This document shows positions 10,671-21,440 of a stretch of 64,000 nucleotides of DNA, piece by piece; within the stretch, counting starts at the first letter, position 1; every line of letters starts with the position of its first letter. Origin of the DNA: Alentia gelatinosa (Eukaryota; Annelida; Polychaeta; Phyllodocida; Polynoidae); assembly GCA_950022655.1 (NCBI GenBank), contig OX465581.1, positions 110,963,125-111,027,124 on the forward strand, given 5' to 3'. The notes under the pieces are model-generated. The model worked only from the letters and a program-made list of their open reading frames with translations. It had not been told where the DNA came from and made no database searches. The position numbers and the translations under genes were made by a program.

Positions 10671-11560
10671 TTGACCCTTTCAGGCCGGGTAATACCTTGA
10701 GGCATTCCCCAGCATAGACCAGATAATGCTTTGAGGCATTATTTATGAAATTTTTAAATAAGGAGACTGGAGTGGAGGTAAATAAAAGGTTTATTACTAG
10801 TAGGGTGCATGCAGTGCTAGTATGAGGTCATACAAGGTTTTAATAAGGTTTACTAGCGGGAGGTAGCTAGTATAAACAAGCATTGATGATAAGATATGGT
10901 AACGGTAAGACAGTGCATGTATGTGTATGACGCGGCAATTCGTGTTCCACATACCACTGACACGACCACTCTGATTTTTTTTTTACAAAAATCTGGTAAC
11001 CCCGGATGAACGAAAAAAAAATCACAATAAGATAGTGCATGTAAGCACTGAGGTGCAAGCCTCTGAGTCCATGAGGGAGAGGCGAGCTGAGGCCACCTCC
11101 CCGAAAGGTGAGGGAAAGGAGGCAGGGGTGAGAGGTGGAGCATAAAGCAGAGCATGTGCCGACTGCGTGGTCACCGCAGGGCGAGTGGCCGGAGCCATGG
11201 AGGTAGATGGCTGCCCCAGCCTCAGCCCCACAGTGGGGGGTTCCGCCCCTGCTCCCTTGAGCCTTGTCTCCCATTTAAACCTATATATAACTTTATTTAT
11301 CTCCATTATCATTTACGATTTCATTGTTTTATGAAGAAATAATCGATCAATAAATGCAAACTTCCAGAGAATATGTGACAAAGTATTTAACACCATTTGG
11401 TAAAACAACTGATATAAATAAGGATGGCGTGTTATATGTCATGATCAAATAATAGAATACGGGTTTGGACAAAGAAAGTTCCTTGGCATTATACCTGTCC
11501 CAAGTACCCACCGTAACCAGCAGGGCTCTGCCACAGACCCCTGCCTTTAAAAAGGGTTAA
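10671..11560. mobile_element. piggyBac-like element inserted in a family-2 block
   Basis: The element (10675-11556) is flanked by TTGA and TTAA, and both ends read CCCTTT on their own strand. The host repeat is interrupted exactly at TTAA: intact copies read CCCAATGTTAAGTCCATGGA (near 12550), while here CCCTAATGTT and TTAAGCCGATGGAG flank the insert. Palindromic AATACCTTGAGGCATT motifs lie just inside the left end. The interior has overlapping frames but no transposase signature. Confidence 0.8.
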
Positions 11561-11605
11561 GCCGATGGAGAAAACTACTGGGGTGAAATAATGGATTGAT
11601 CGTCA

Positions 11606-11970
11606 TAGACTTTGACAATAATCAATGGTTTTGTGGACAGGTGGCTGTAAACCACGAGAGGTTGATGCGTAGTATTACACGAGTGGTTTACAGAGCCGCC
11701 TGTCCACATAACCATCGTTGGTTGTATTTATTAACCATCTTCACCAATAGATTAGATGCAAGAATTTCCATATTAAAGGGTATGTCACTCGGAATTTTTT
11801 TTTTAGCTCAAAGGGACTATTTTCCCGTATACCATAGCTTTGAGGCTGTATACCACAGTTCTGAATCTGTATACCATGGTTATGGCATCTGACCGTTTTT
11901 AAACAATGGTTTGTGGTTTACAGAGTCCCCATACATTCTGAATGGGTAATTTGAGTACCATGGATAATAG
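11606..11970. repeat. Hairpin-block element (family 7)
   Basis: The hairpin (about 11615-11745) pairs CAATGGTTTTGTGGACAGG with CCTGTCCACATAACCATCG around AGTATTACACGAGTGG. The block follows, with repeated CCGTATACCATAG / GTATACCACAG motifs, and ends at GTACCATGGATAATA. A better-preserved copy is at 13245-13645. Confidence 0.7.
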
Positions 11971-12084
11971 AAATGCTTACATTATTCCAGAATTTCTCAG
12001 TGAGATTTTATTTACATCACCCGACCTAATAGCCTCATGGCAACATCCCGGAGCCGTCACCTTGAAATTCCTGAGTTCTCCCAC

Positions 12085-12770
12085 GCGGAACCAGTTATCT
12101 CTTTTTTTCTACTTTATAGCATACACAATTAAATATTTGCATTTATCTAACCCTGGTATTGTTCTCCATAGACTACACATCAGGAGCTTTTACTCCATGG
12201 CTATGAAGGTTGTGTACCCAATAGTCAATAGCTAATTGGGTGAGTTATTTTATTGATTGATAACGTTTTTGATCATGTATATTATAGAGGAAACCCATGA
12301 AAGTTTAGGGTCTGAGCCCGTATCCCATCGAGTTTGAATCACGTAGTAATTCACAAGGCGAAGCCGAGTGAATTACGGAGTGATTCAAATGAGACGGGAT
12401 CGAGCTCTGACCCTAAACTTGAATGGGTGTGTGAATTTGTGAAATTGTGAATTTATCTCACCCTTAATATTGACTAATGGGCTAACATTTGTGACATTAT
12501 CCCCCATTGGATATTTTTCATAAATATCTAATAGGCATTAGATACGAGTTCCCAATGTTAAGTCCATGGAGAAAAAATGTCTGGGGTGAGATAAGGGGTG
12601 AGATAAAATCAGAAACCCACTCGATGAAAATAACTTGGTCTGCACTCCACCTCGTTTGACCACTACATAATTCACTCAGCATCGCCGTGTGAATTGCTCA
12701 AACTTGGTGGATTATGGCCCAAGTTATTTTCATCACATGAGTTTCCTTCTAATCCCATGTTAGATAATAG
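12085..12770. repeat. Four-module array: family-2 block, family-1 hairpin, family-1 block, family-2 hairpin
   Basis: Block at 12085-12280; hairpin at 12281-12425 with loop AATTCACAAGGCGAAGCCGA; block at about 12440-12608 (GAGTTCCCAATGTTAAGTCC, closing GGGGTGAGATAA); hairpin at 12618-12770 with arms ATGAAAATAACTTGGTC and loop TTCACTCAGCATCGCCGTGT. Family-2 parts flank a family-1 pair, which could reflect nested insertion or exchange of modules. Confidence 0.75.
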
Positions 12771-13244
12771 TCTATATACTTGATCCAGTATTCGACATTT
12801 TACTACCTATATCTATAGGGAAATTTACCCCCATGGTATATTCTCGGAGATAAATTAACGGAGATGTGATGTATGTCAGTATTGGATAAACGTAAGTAAG
12901 TTATATAAAACTTGTCTTTAAAATGGTGGAATTATAGATAAACAGTTATCGTGCAAGGTTCGGGTTAAATTCGGTCTTTGGGTCCTTTCTGTAACTCACT
13001 TGCACCCATTCAACTAGCCATTTCTGCAGCTGCCTGTCTAGAATCCAAATACATGTACATGTGGACCGGTATATCATGCACCAGTGGGTCAATGAGGTAT
13101 TTTAGTCTCTAATGATTGGTCATAGTCAGTAGGGCACACCTCTATAAGACACTGAGACAACGGCCTTCTGCTCCTTTCCCAGTGTCACAGTGTTAGCACA
13201 CAGATGGTAAAGGGTAGCCAGCTTCCTGCATGGCCCTGTTGAAT

Positions 13245-13645
13245 AAATAAACAATAATCGATGGTTTTGTGGACAGGCGGCAGCAAACCACGAGTGGTTG
13301 ACGCGTAGTAATACACGAGCGCTAGCGAGTCTATTACGACGTCAACCGCGAGTAGTTTACAGAGCTGCATATCCACAAAACCATCGTTTGTTGCATTTAT
13401 TATCCATCTTTTCGAATGAATTAAACCCAGTAATTGCCATGTTTGTGGGTATAACACTAGGAACTATTTCTTTGCTCTATAGCAAAAGGGACTATTTTTC
13501 CCGTATACCATGGTTTTGAGGCCTTATACCACAGGTTTGAATCCGTATACCACAGTTATGGTATCTGACAGGTTTTATACAATGGGTAGTGGTTTACTGA
13601 GTCCCCATACATTTTCAATGGGGGCTTTGTATACGATGGATAATA
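13245..13645. repeat. Hairpin-block element (family 7), well preserved
   Basis: Hairpin at 13249-13395 with loop ATACACGAGCGCTAGCGAGT. The block (13396-13645) is bounded by TTATTATCCATC and GATGGATAATAA and carries GTATACCATGG / GTATACCACAG repeats. Confidence 0.75.
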
Positions 13646-13654
13646 AACTATACT

Positions 13655-13862
13655 AGGATACTAGGATCCTACATGTAGACGCCTTTTTATATGCCAAAGA
13701 CACGCAGAGAAGATGTGGGTCAACTTTATTCAACACTTATGGACGACCTTATGGACGGCTGCTACTGTCTAGCAAACGAACTCAAATATCATTAAACGAT
13801 AACCCTTGTACAAGGTACAGAAAAGGGTCTTCATGTAAGATCCTAGATTATTCAACGGGCTC
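13655..13862. mobile_element. MITE with GGGGCCC... terminal inverted repeats, copy 1
   Basis: About 200 bp with inverted ends close to CTAGGATCNTACATGNAGAC plus CCTTTTCTGTAC; the left tip is partly lost. Core: GTGGGTCAACTTTATTCAAC. It lies directly against the family-7 block. Copies 2 and 3 are at 17588-17817 and 44544-44743. Confidence 0.75.
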
Positions 13863-15778
13863 GTGTGACCATTCTAATTTTTAGGAGTACATGTATAAGA
13901 GCGCAAAAAAGGATGTGTTAAGGACTGGATGATATGTTTACAAGAGCTGAGAAACCTGTTGGCTATAGAAAGGCAAGTATGCAAACTAGAAAAACGACTT
14001 CATAATTTCAATCACCTAGCAAAACTGTGGAAAAAAACTATGAAAATACAAAGGGTGAGGTGGGAAAATAAGAAGTCTGACGAATATATATTGTGGTATA
14101 TATGTGATGTACTGTCCAGTGTAAGTTTTGTTGCTCTACTCTTTGTCATGTATAAGTACTGTTTTGCTATTGTAAGTGGCTAGTTAGTTGCATATAGGGG
14201 ATTTTTTTTTAGCATTTCCAGAAAATCTAGTGTTTAATTCTACTCTGGTATATAAGAAGAAGAGAAAGGGCAAAAATAAAGGAAAAAACCAGCTGATTTA
14301 TCATTTGAATCGAGATTTTACAATCGTTGTGTAAATAAAATTGGGATGAGCTTACACTTACATTTCCGTTGAGTGAGATCTTACTCCTGTTGGCAACACA
14401 GTATTCCTCTTCACTATTTCCTCCAACATAAAACTCCTTCTTCCTCTGATAGGATGTCTTCTCTGTGTAAATTATGTTTTACGAAATACGATAGATGTTT
14501 TCTGGAACGGCCTGATACACTGAGAGGCCTTTTTCAGGAGCACCGGACAAGGAACATGGTTGGTCTTGATCTCAGCTGCCGAGTTGCCCCTGTTCAAACT
14601 ACCTCCAGGCATCTTTGTTTTCCAGGAGCGTATTTAATAGGTGATTAACAATTAATAGGTATATTATAAAATATGGTCGGCGCATGCAAAGCATACGGGA
14701 GTAAGGCTATGCATACTTATTGATCTACAACTCGTGCCCATGAGCCGTATTACATATTTGGATGTTTACCAATTCGATGGAGACAAACGTGAACGATTCG
14801 ATGTCATTGTTTACCGCTTTTAATTTCTTTCCATGGTTACCATGGTGAAAATACACAAATACCAATAAAAATATCATTATGGAATCATCCTGCCCTATAT
14901 CTGCAATCGGATGTTCTCTATTGCAAATAAATGTATAGCACTTTTTTTCAAAATGCAAATAGCGGAATTCTTTCAACATGCGTAATCGCATAATCGAAAA
15001 AATGTTACATTGAACTTGATGCCATCCAGCTAACTAAAACCAAGATCTAGGCAATGATCAATATTCTATTTCGTGCAGAACGCAACAGGCAACAAATGCA
15101 AAAACATACCTCTTTTTCGGCCACGTTTATAGATTGGTGGCATCTCCACCCATCTTTACACTGGCCGCCAGAGCTTCACGATGTTAGCCCTGCTGGTCAG
15201 TTTAAACCCACGGTCGCCTTGACCCAGTAGTGGGAACTGTTTGTTACTCTTCTACCAGACCTTTTGTACTGCTTGGAGAGTGTGTCAATTAATAATCTCG
15301 AACCCAATTTTCCATTTTCATATTTCCTTTCCTGTGTATTTTTTTCCAAACTATAATCAGTATAGATCTTGGTTTCTTTATCAATGTGTTAGCTATGAAT
15401 ATTTCCAATCAAGTGTGTCTGCTTTTAGAGTTTACATAGAACAAAATTACTGGTTTGAGGCGCACACCGCAGATACCGTATACGATTTAACTTGACTAAC
15501 CTCTTTTAGTCTGAACAGAGTGGAGACTGAGGTGGTAGTCAATCTACACCCATCTTATGCTGTCAATAGTACTAGGTTCTCCGCCAAGGGGCGCCATTGG
15601 GCACCAGTGAAGTTGGTTAGTTCCAAATTGAATGTCCAGGTGGCGCCTCAACATGCTGATTCTCAGCGATAGTTGAGCTCCATTCAGAAATGACAGGAGC
15701 GCCCTTCAGGTTAGTGAAATGGGACGTTATGTCGGTCTACCGTTTTTTTATCCTGACCCGGTGTGTGGTAATTCCCGG
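13863..15778. other. Non-genic stretch
   Basis: Frames at 13929-14183 (+) and 14373-14648 (+) show no recognisable domain or splice structure. The segment TTACACTGGCCGCCAGAGCT (about 15158) loosely recurs near 46893, suggesting an old dispersed repeat. No gene is supported. Confidence 0.45.
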
Positions 15779-16305
15779 CCCAATACAGGTGTTGCCGTTC
15801 AGCGCCGCCTAACGGCCCACTGTATCGTTACGCGGCCACTCGGACAAACATTGCAAGTCTGGCTGTATTCATATAGAGATATATAGTAATCACACCTAAA
15901 TTGTGAACGGTGGGTGTGATTGCAGTAGTGTTGGTTTTGGACAGATTGGACTGCTAGAACAATTAAAGGCATTGTATCAACGAGTCTGGACAATCAAAAT
16001 TTTATAGTTGATAATTGTTTTGGTTTTAACTTGGAGAAAGATAGGCACATGATAGCTAGGCCTGCCAATGTATGTATGTATGCATGTATGACACATGAGA
16101 TTTAAGCTGGAATACCATAGAATACGATGCAATCATTATTATTTCTCTTGAAATAATGTAGATGGGCATTATGAACCTATTATATATGCTCATGTATACA
16201 CTGAGTGATCCAATGCTAAAGAATACGTTGCCAAGTGAATGTTTGGCTTCAGCCGTGGCGTAACTAGGGAGATACGGTGCGACACCGGCCTACGGAAAAG
16301 GCCTA
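15779..16305 (+). repeat. Dispersed ~0.55-kb repeat, copy 1
   Basis: Matches 35268-35855 in the same orientation, with shared GTGAACGGTGGGTGTGATTG, ACTAGGCCTGCCAATGTAT and CACTGTCC-like 3' ends. No coding frame is conserved between copies, so it is a non-coding mobile or duplicated segment. Confidence 0.75.
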
Positions 16306-16326
16306 TTCAGACAGAGTCCTCATAAG

Positions 16327-16880
16327 GAGGAACCCTATGAAAGTTTACGGTCAAAGCTCGTTTCCCGTCGAGTTTGAATAGGGTAGTTTGAAGGAGGCCT
16401 TCGCTGTCAGTTTAAAGGAAAACACACTGATGGCTCTCAGCAAAGAGAGATTCAAGATACTCATGAAAAGGGAGCATGATTGGCATCACGAATGAACCAA
16501 ATATGCTACACTTCGCGAATTCACTATATAAACCAAAATTCTATTACTAAAAAACTCATCATTCATTACCTCTCTTATTAAATACTGTATTATCCAATTA
16601 TATTAGTTGTATTATTCATACTATTCGTGGAAGACCTGTCATCAGACAGAATGAATAAAGATTAATTTAAAATATATATAGAGAGACCAATGGATGGGCA
16701 ATGGGGAGGAGGGACCATGCTTTGTAGAGAATAGAATGGATTCCCTTTGTCAGGGAAGAACAGAGTATAGCCTGGACTTATATAGAACTTGATCGAGAAT
16801 CGTATAAATACACAATACCCTACTCGTTTGGATTTGCCGAGTGGCGATTATGGCAAAGGGATTATTAGAGAGAAGTAAAG
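16327..16880. repeat. Fragments of family-1 and family-5 hairpin modules
   Basis: GGAACCCTATGAAAGTTTAC and CCGTCGAGTTTGAATAGGG (16327-16385) are one arm of the family-1 hairpin. TATATAGAACTTGATCGAGA and CAATACCCTACTCGTTTGGA (about 16780-16840) match the family-5 hairpin at 47961-48125. Between them lies anonymous AT-rich DNA. Confidence 0.5.
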
Positions 16881-17360
16881 GTAAGAAGATATATATATCC
16901 ATTCATAAAGGTGTAAAGTAAGAGAAAATGTGTTTTCATACCGCTATCTTCACTGGTTCGGAACTATGAATCCGCTTGCAGTAACCAGGCACTAATATAA
17001 TATGCTAAAGAAAAATAGGGGTGTGCTGAGATGAGGAGAGGGACCCCTTCGTCCTCGTTTTAACGAAAGCCTTTTCTTCTTGGAAGCGGTAGGAGCCACA
17101 CATCATTCAACACGTACCCATACTACAGCAGGCACCAGAAGCAATCGTGGCGTTTGTAAGGCCAACTTTTGTTTTTAGTAAATTTGAAATTTGAAACTTC
17201 CAGTAAATCTGTATTTTTATCAGAAATTTATGATATTTTAGAGACTTACTGGCAACACTTAGCCTAATATGCCACGTAATTCTTATAATTCTATGATGGT
17301 TTTTCGAAAAGTTACAAAGGAACAAATACAGCATTGCTTGTCCATGCCCACAAGAATGCT

Positions 17361-17553
17361 ATATGGCATTGTCCTGCCGCGGCCAGGGGAATGCCATATG
17401 GCATTGTCCTGCCGCGGCCAGGGGAATGCCATATGGCATTGTCCTGCCATGGCCAGGGGAATGCCATATGGCATTGTCCTGCCGCGGCCAGGGGAATGCC
17501 ATATGGCATTGTCCTGCCATGGCCAGGGGAATGCAATATGGCATTGTCCTGCC
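17361..17553 (+). repeat. 35-bp minisatellite, five full units plus a partial one
   Basis: Units start at 17361, 17396, 17431, 17466, 17501 and 17536. Each contains the 16-bp palindrome AATGCCATATGGCATT (at unit junctions) and either CCGCGG (units 1, 2, 4) or CCATGG (units 3, 5). The two variants differ by one transition at each of two overlapping CpGs, as expected from methyl-CpG decay. Open frames through it on both strands are an artefact of the period. Confidence 0.95.
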
Positions 17554-17587
17554 AGAAAGGATTAGGGATGAAATGTTGGATTGCCCT

Positions 17588-17817
17588 GGGGCCCATTTCA
17601 TAACCCAGGATCGTACATGTAGACCCTTTTCTTTACGCCAAAGAGACCCAGGGACAATGCGGGTCAATTTTATTCAACATTTATGGACGACCTCATGGAC
17701 GGCCAATATTGTCCTAGCCAACAGACTTAAATATTATTAGACGATAACCCTTGTACGAGGTACAGAAAAGGTTCTTCATGTACGATCCTAGATTATGAAA
17801 CAACCCCCTGGGCAGGT
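17588..17817. mobile_element. MITE with GGGGCCC... terminal inverted repeats, copy 2
   Basis: Ends GGGGCCCATTTCATAA and, on the other strand, GGGGTTGTTTCATAATCTAG. Inner ends GATCGTACATGTAGACCC and its inverse are nearly perfect. It lies next to the 35-bp minisatellite. Confidence 0.8.
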
Positions 17818-18663
17818 TCTTTTATATAGAAGCCGGTAAGGCTGACTTTCAGACCATATTTAGTTATGGAAAAGCGAGGTTGCAGGGACATTATTGCAGG
17901 GAAACTATGTCCAATAAAAAAAGGAAATAAAAAAAAACAACGTCAGGGGCAGTTTTTTATGCAGGAAACAGGAGCTGGGAGCTTTGAGGTAACCGAGGCC
18001 TAATGTTGATTTGCCATGCATGCAATAGAGGACACCATTATGTTCTGTGTTAACTGCGCCCAACGTCAACTTAATGTGCGATTGGAAACCTTGAAAAACA
18101 CTATGTGATAGTCGAAAAGTCGGTTCTATACAATAAATGCCTACACATAAAACGGTACCTTTGGCAGTTGTACGATTCTTATCGTTTAACTTTGAATGTG
18201 CAACTGTTATGGAGTAAAAAGATGTCATGCCAATATCAGTAACCATTAAAAAGGCATGATCTTATCCTTACCAAATCTTACCAGAAATGAGCAGACCAGC
18301 AATAGGTAAAAGGACGTCATTGGGCACCCTACATAGAGACCTCGAAGCCCCTCTCTGACACGAAATTGATTTCCCTGAGAGTAAATCCGACAAAGTGCAT
18401 AGACTCTGATAAAAATGTTTGTGGTGGCCTACCATTGACCTTGCGGATAATTGCAAATTCATAAATAAGAGAATCAACTAAAAAAGGCTTGGCTTCCAAT
18501 AGTATGGAGTGAGAACCATGTTATTTCTGTTTCCCAGTCGGTATTGAGAATTACTCTGATCTGATAAGCTTGTTCAATGCACAAAGCCATAGAAAATGAG
18601 CCTTGGATCTTGATCATAAACATGTACCTACTCCCGTGGTAAACTCATATAGAATATCTCATA
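17818..18663. other. Non-genic stretch
   Basis: Frames at 17905-18246 and 18268-18477 (minus) have no recognisable domain, start context or splice pattern. Nothing is supported here. Confidence 0.4.
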
Positions 18664-19797
18664 CACTGTAAAAAAATTCAGTAAAATATACGGGGTACTA
18701 CCGTAAACGTAGACGGTATATCACTGTAATCTTATCCACAGTTCCATACCGTATATTTGGTATTAAAAAAAAGCGGTATTTAACTGTAAACATATTGAGG
18801 ACTGTAATTCTCCCAATCTACGGTCAGTTTACAGTATAAAACTGTAAATATGGATACATTAGATACACTAAGAGTAATTCCAATATCAGCAATAAACCAA
18901 AGTGGTGAATAAAATGCAAGAGTTAACTTCATCAGAATGTGTAATAGATATTCATTAATCTCCTTTGAGGTCTCTGCTATTTAGAGCACATTTATTCTCA
19001 GGTTGTCATGGCATTGATATCATTCAGAGGATTAGACACTACTTTCATAGGACATTTCTAAAACATAACTAGGATTGACTTCTCCCTACCATATCAAATG
19101 CAACCTTGTACTTCTCAGATTCTGATCAGTATTCCTGTGAAATAGTCTGCACTAATAACATCAGAGTTGAAAAACTTAGATGTTGAAATATCATTGATAA
19201 TGATCATTGATGACACTGATAAGCCTAAATTCTGATGGGGAATGTATGATGGTAGCCATCACAAAATATTCACTTTTGTTTTCATGATTTTAATAGCTCT
19301 ATAGGGGCCATCCATAAAATCCACATGCATTTGGGGGGGGGGGGGTAGAGGGTCAAGGATTTGGGAAATTCTGCATATGCTCCTTCTTTTTTTCCATTGC
19401 ACACAATATTGGGGGGGGGGTAAAAATTTTCAGAAATTGTGTACATACTTTATGGATGGTCCTCTACATGTAACAGTTCTCACGAACCTCAATAACAAGT
19501 TTTCTGGTATATGCATATTAAAGGGCTGTACATGTAGTATATTTCATTCAGCTTTGCACCTTCATATTTACAGGTTTGAAACGTTTTCAAAATACAGTTT
19601 ATTTCAGTGAAAATGTATGGTCCGAAATATATTACAGGTTTAAACCGCTAGCAAAATGCAGTTTAGGACAGTTAAAATTTACGGTCAGAATTATATTGCG
19701 GTCACCCGTACAATTTACGATATCGATTTACGATCCCTGGCACCCTGGTTGCCAGGGAAAGACAGTAAAATTCACGGGAAATTTTTTACAGTGTATG
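18664..19797. mobile_element. DNA transposon remnant with ACACTGTAAAAAA ends
   Basis: CATACACTGTAAAAAAATTC (18661) is answered by CATACACTGTAAAAAATTTC on the minus strand (ending about 19797). Both subterminal regions are rich in TACGGT/ACCGTA and ACAGTTTA motifs, a style seen in several animal TIR transposons. A smaller MITE (19304-19463) has inserted inside. No transposase frame. Confidence 0.6.
19304..19463. mobile_element. Poly-G MITE (GGGGCCATCCATAAA ends), copy 1
   Basis: Inverted ends GGGGCCATCCATAAAAT / ACTTTATGGATGGTCC, two G-tracts of 12-14 bases, and a T-rich centre (CATATGCTCCTTCTTT). Other copies are at 22894-23055, 45439-45560 (one end), 48914-49020 and 56599-56770. Confidence 0.85.
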
Positions 19798-19835
19798 CGG
19801 CGTGCAGAGCAACACGAACGCAGATAGGGAGCGTA

Positions 19836-20030
19836 CAATAATTATGGCTGAGAGGATAGTTTTTAGGGGGCGTGCCAACTTTTTGGGGGGGTATTCCAAG
19901 GGGAGTGGCAACTTTCTTTTTGTATTCCAAGGAGGGGGCGGGCGACTTTTTTCCGTATTCCGATGGGGGGCGAACTTTTTTTGTTCGATCGGTGTTCCAA
20001 AAACTGCCCACCCCAGACATAATTAATGAA
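19836..20030. mobile_element. MITE-like element with AATTATGGC ends and G-rich core
   Basis: GCGTACAATAATTATGGC at the left and ACATAATTAATGAAAACTCC at the right are roughly inverted. Between them are repeats of a GGGGGCG...CTTTTTTNNGTATTCCAA pattern. A related inverted copy is at about 39485-39615 (GGAGCATTTATTAATTATGG). Confidence 0.55.
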
Positions 20031-20097
20031 AACTCCGTTATTAGGGAAAGGTGTTTATGTGCTTCCAAAGCTGCTATGACGCTGCGAGGTTTCTCTC

Positions 20098-20818
20098 TAG
20101 ATTAACTCGGGTGTTAATGATATAAACAGAAGAGCATTTATACCTGTGGTCTCCCCAGGAAGGTAATTGGCTATTATTTGCCAACTAAACACCAAAAGCA
20201 TCCATCATGAAGGAAGTTGTGGGAGGAACCTGTGGCTGCCTTCCATGTTAAGTGGAACCATGGACAGTGTATCTCTGTCCATGGTGGAACTCACACGGTG
20301 GGATTCATGTCCCTCACAGGGTTCAAGATCTCATAAGATTGTGTTCTCTGTTGGGGGTGAAATTCGCCAACAATTGCCGGGGGGGGGGGGGGGGGGAATC
20401 TATCCGGAAAATGAAAACCTACAATTCAGACGAAGAGATTATGTTCGAGTACAGAATCTCAGCAGGATTTGTCTCAAACAAACACCCTGTATATATAAGG
20501 TACGTTAATCCCATCGTTTGAATCCTGCTGTAGGAAAGTATGTTTATTTTTGTATTTCCTAAAGGGAGAGATAATGACCGGATATTGGTTGAATGATCAG
20601 TTTGGGCATGAGGCTAACAACATAATATAACTGTATAATGTAAAGCTGGTTAAGTGTGCAGTCTATACCGCAACCGCCGGGGCCGCTATATTTGTTTGGC
20701 TTTATGTCATATAGATTAATACATAAGGACGATAATAGATGCGCCAAGCTCTGCCGTGTGACCGGAAGTTATAACTTCTTAAATCATTTTCCACATACGG
20801 CCATATCAATAGGAACGT
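20098..20818. other. Non-genic stretch with an 18-21 base G run
   Basis: A G run at about 20380-20397 is one of many G/C homopolymer tracts in the window. No gene or clear repeat otherwise. Confidence 0.4.
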
Positions 20819-20819
20819 A

Positions 20820-20970
20820 TTCTCGCGAGATCGCTACTTGTTAGAATGTGAATCCACATAAGAACATATCACTATGAACATATAATATATAGTCTCGCGA
20901 GATCGTTACCTCGAAGAATGTGAATCCACCTACGAACATATATCACTATAAACGTAGTCTCACGAGTGGC
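20820..20970 (+). repeat. ~70-bp tandem repeat with TCTCGCGAGA palindrome
   Basis: Two units and a stub: TCTCGCGAGATCG at about 20820 and 20892, and TCTCACGAGTGG at about 20957. Each is followed by GAATGTGAATCCAC. TCTCGCGAGA is a known palindromic promoter element in animals, but no gene start is evident here. Confidence 0.7.
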
Positions 20971-21440
20971 TGTATTCTCCTTGTATGATCTGAGTGGCCG
21001 AATTCTACTTGTAGTTGACACGAAATATTGCATAGTAGAGGGAAACTATGTTCCGGTGAGCAAAAGCTCAAAGTTACAAGGTAAGGCTCGGAAAAATTAC
21101 TGCCCAAGGCCTTGGCCATGGGCAGTAATTTTTCCGAGCCTTATCGAGTAACTTTGACTTTTGATTACCGGTACTTGGTTTCCCTATTCCTATATACCTT
21201 GAGATATCGATAAAAATGATTATTTCTTTTCCTGCGATAGCCCCAGAAAAATGGCTACCCTTATCGAGTAACTGCAATAGCTAAGTTTTCGTCCCGCTGC
21301 TCTTTATGTCACGTGGTCAGGCCGGGACAAACACGTCAGCCTAGTACGAAAACGTCAGCCTCGCTACATAACTTATAATTACTGCACCCCCAGCAGCGTT
21401 ATGTAAATATAGAGGTTTCGGAAATGGGTATATATATAGG
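20970..21440. repeat. Hairpin-block element (family 9 type)
   Basis: Around 21117 the arms AAGGCTCGGAAAAATTACTG and CAGTAATTTTTCCGAGCCTT form a perfect inverted repeat of over 30 bp. Outer arms (GGGAAACTATGTTCCGGTGA and ACCGGTACTTGGTTTCCC) extend it. The block to the right contains TATATACCTTGAGATATCG and CGTCCCGCTGC. A related unit is at 38570-38870. Confidence 0.75.

Noticed and set aside
17361..17553. CRISPR-like repeat array
   Set aside because: Units are directly contiguous with no unique spacers, and the DNA is animal.
17283..17740. Open frames on both strands with MALSCRGQGN-like repeats
   Set aside because: They are produced by the 35-bp minisatellite, whose period is not a multiple of three.
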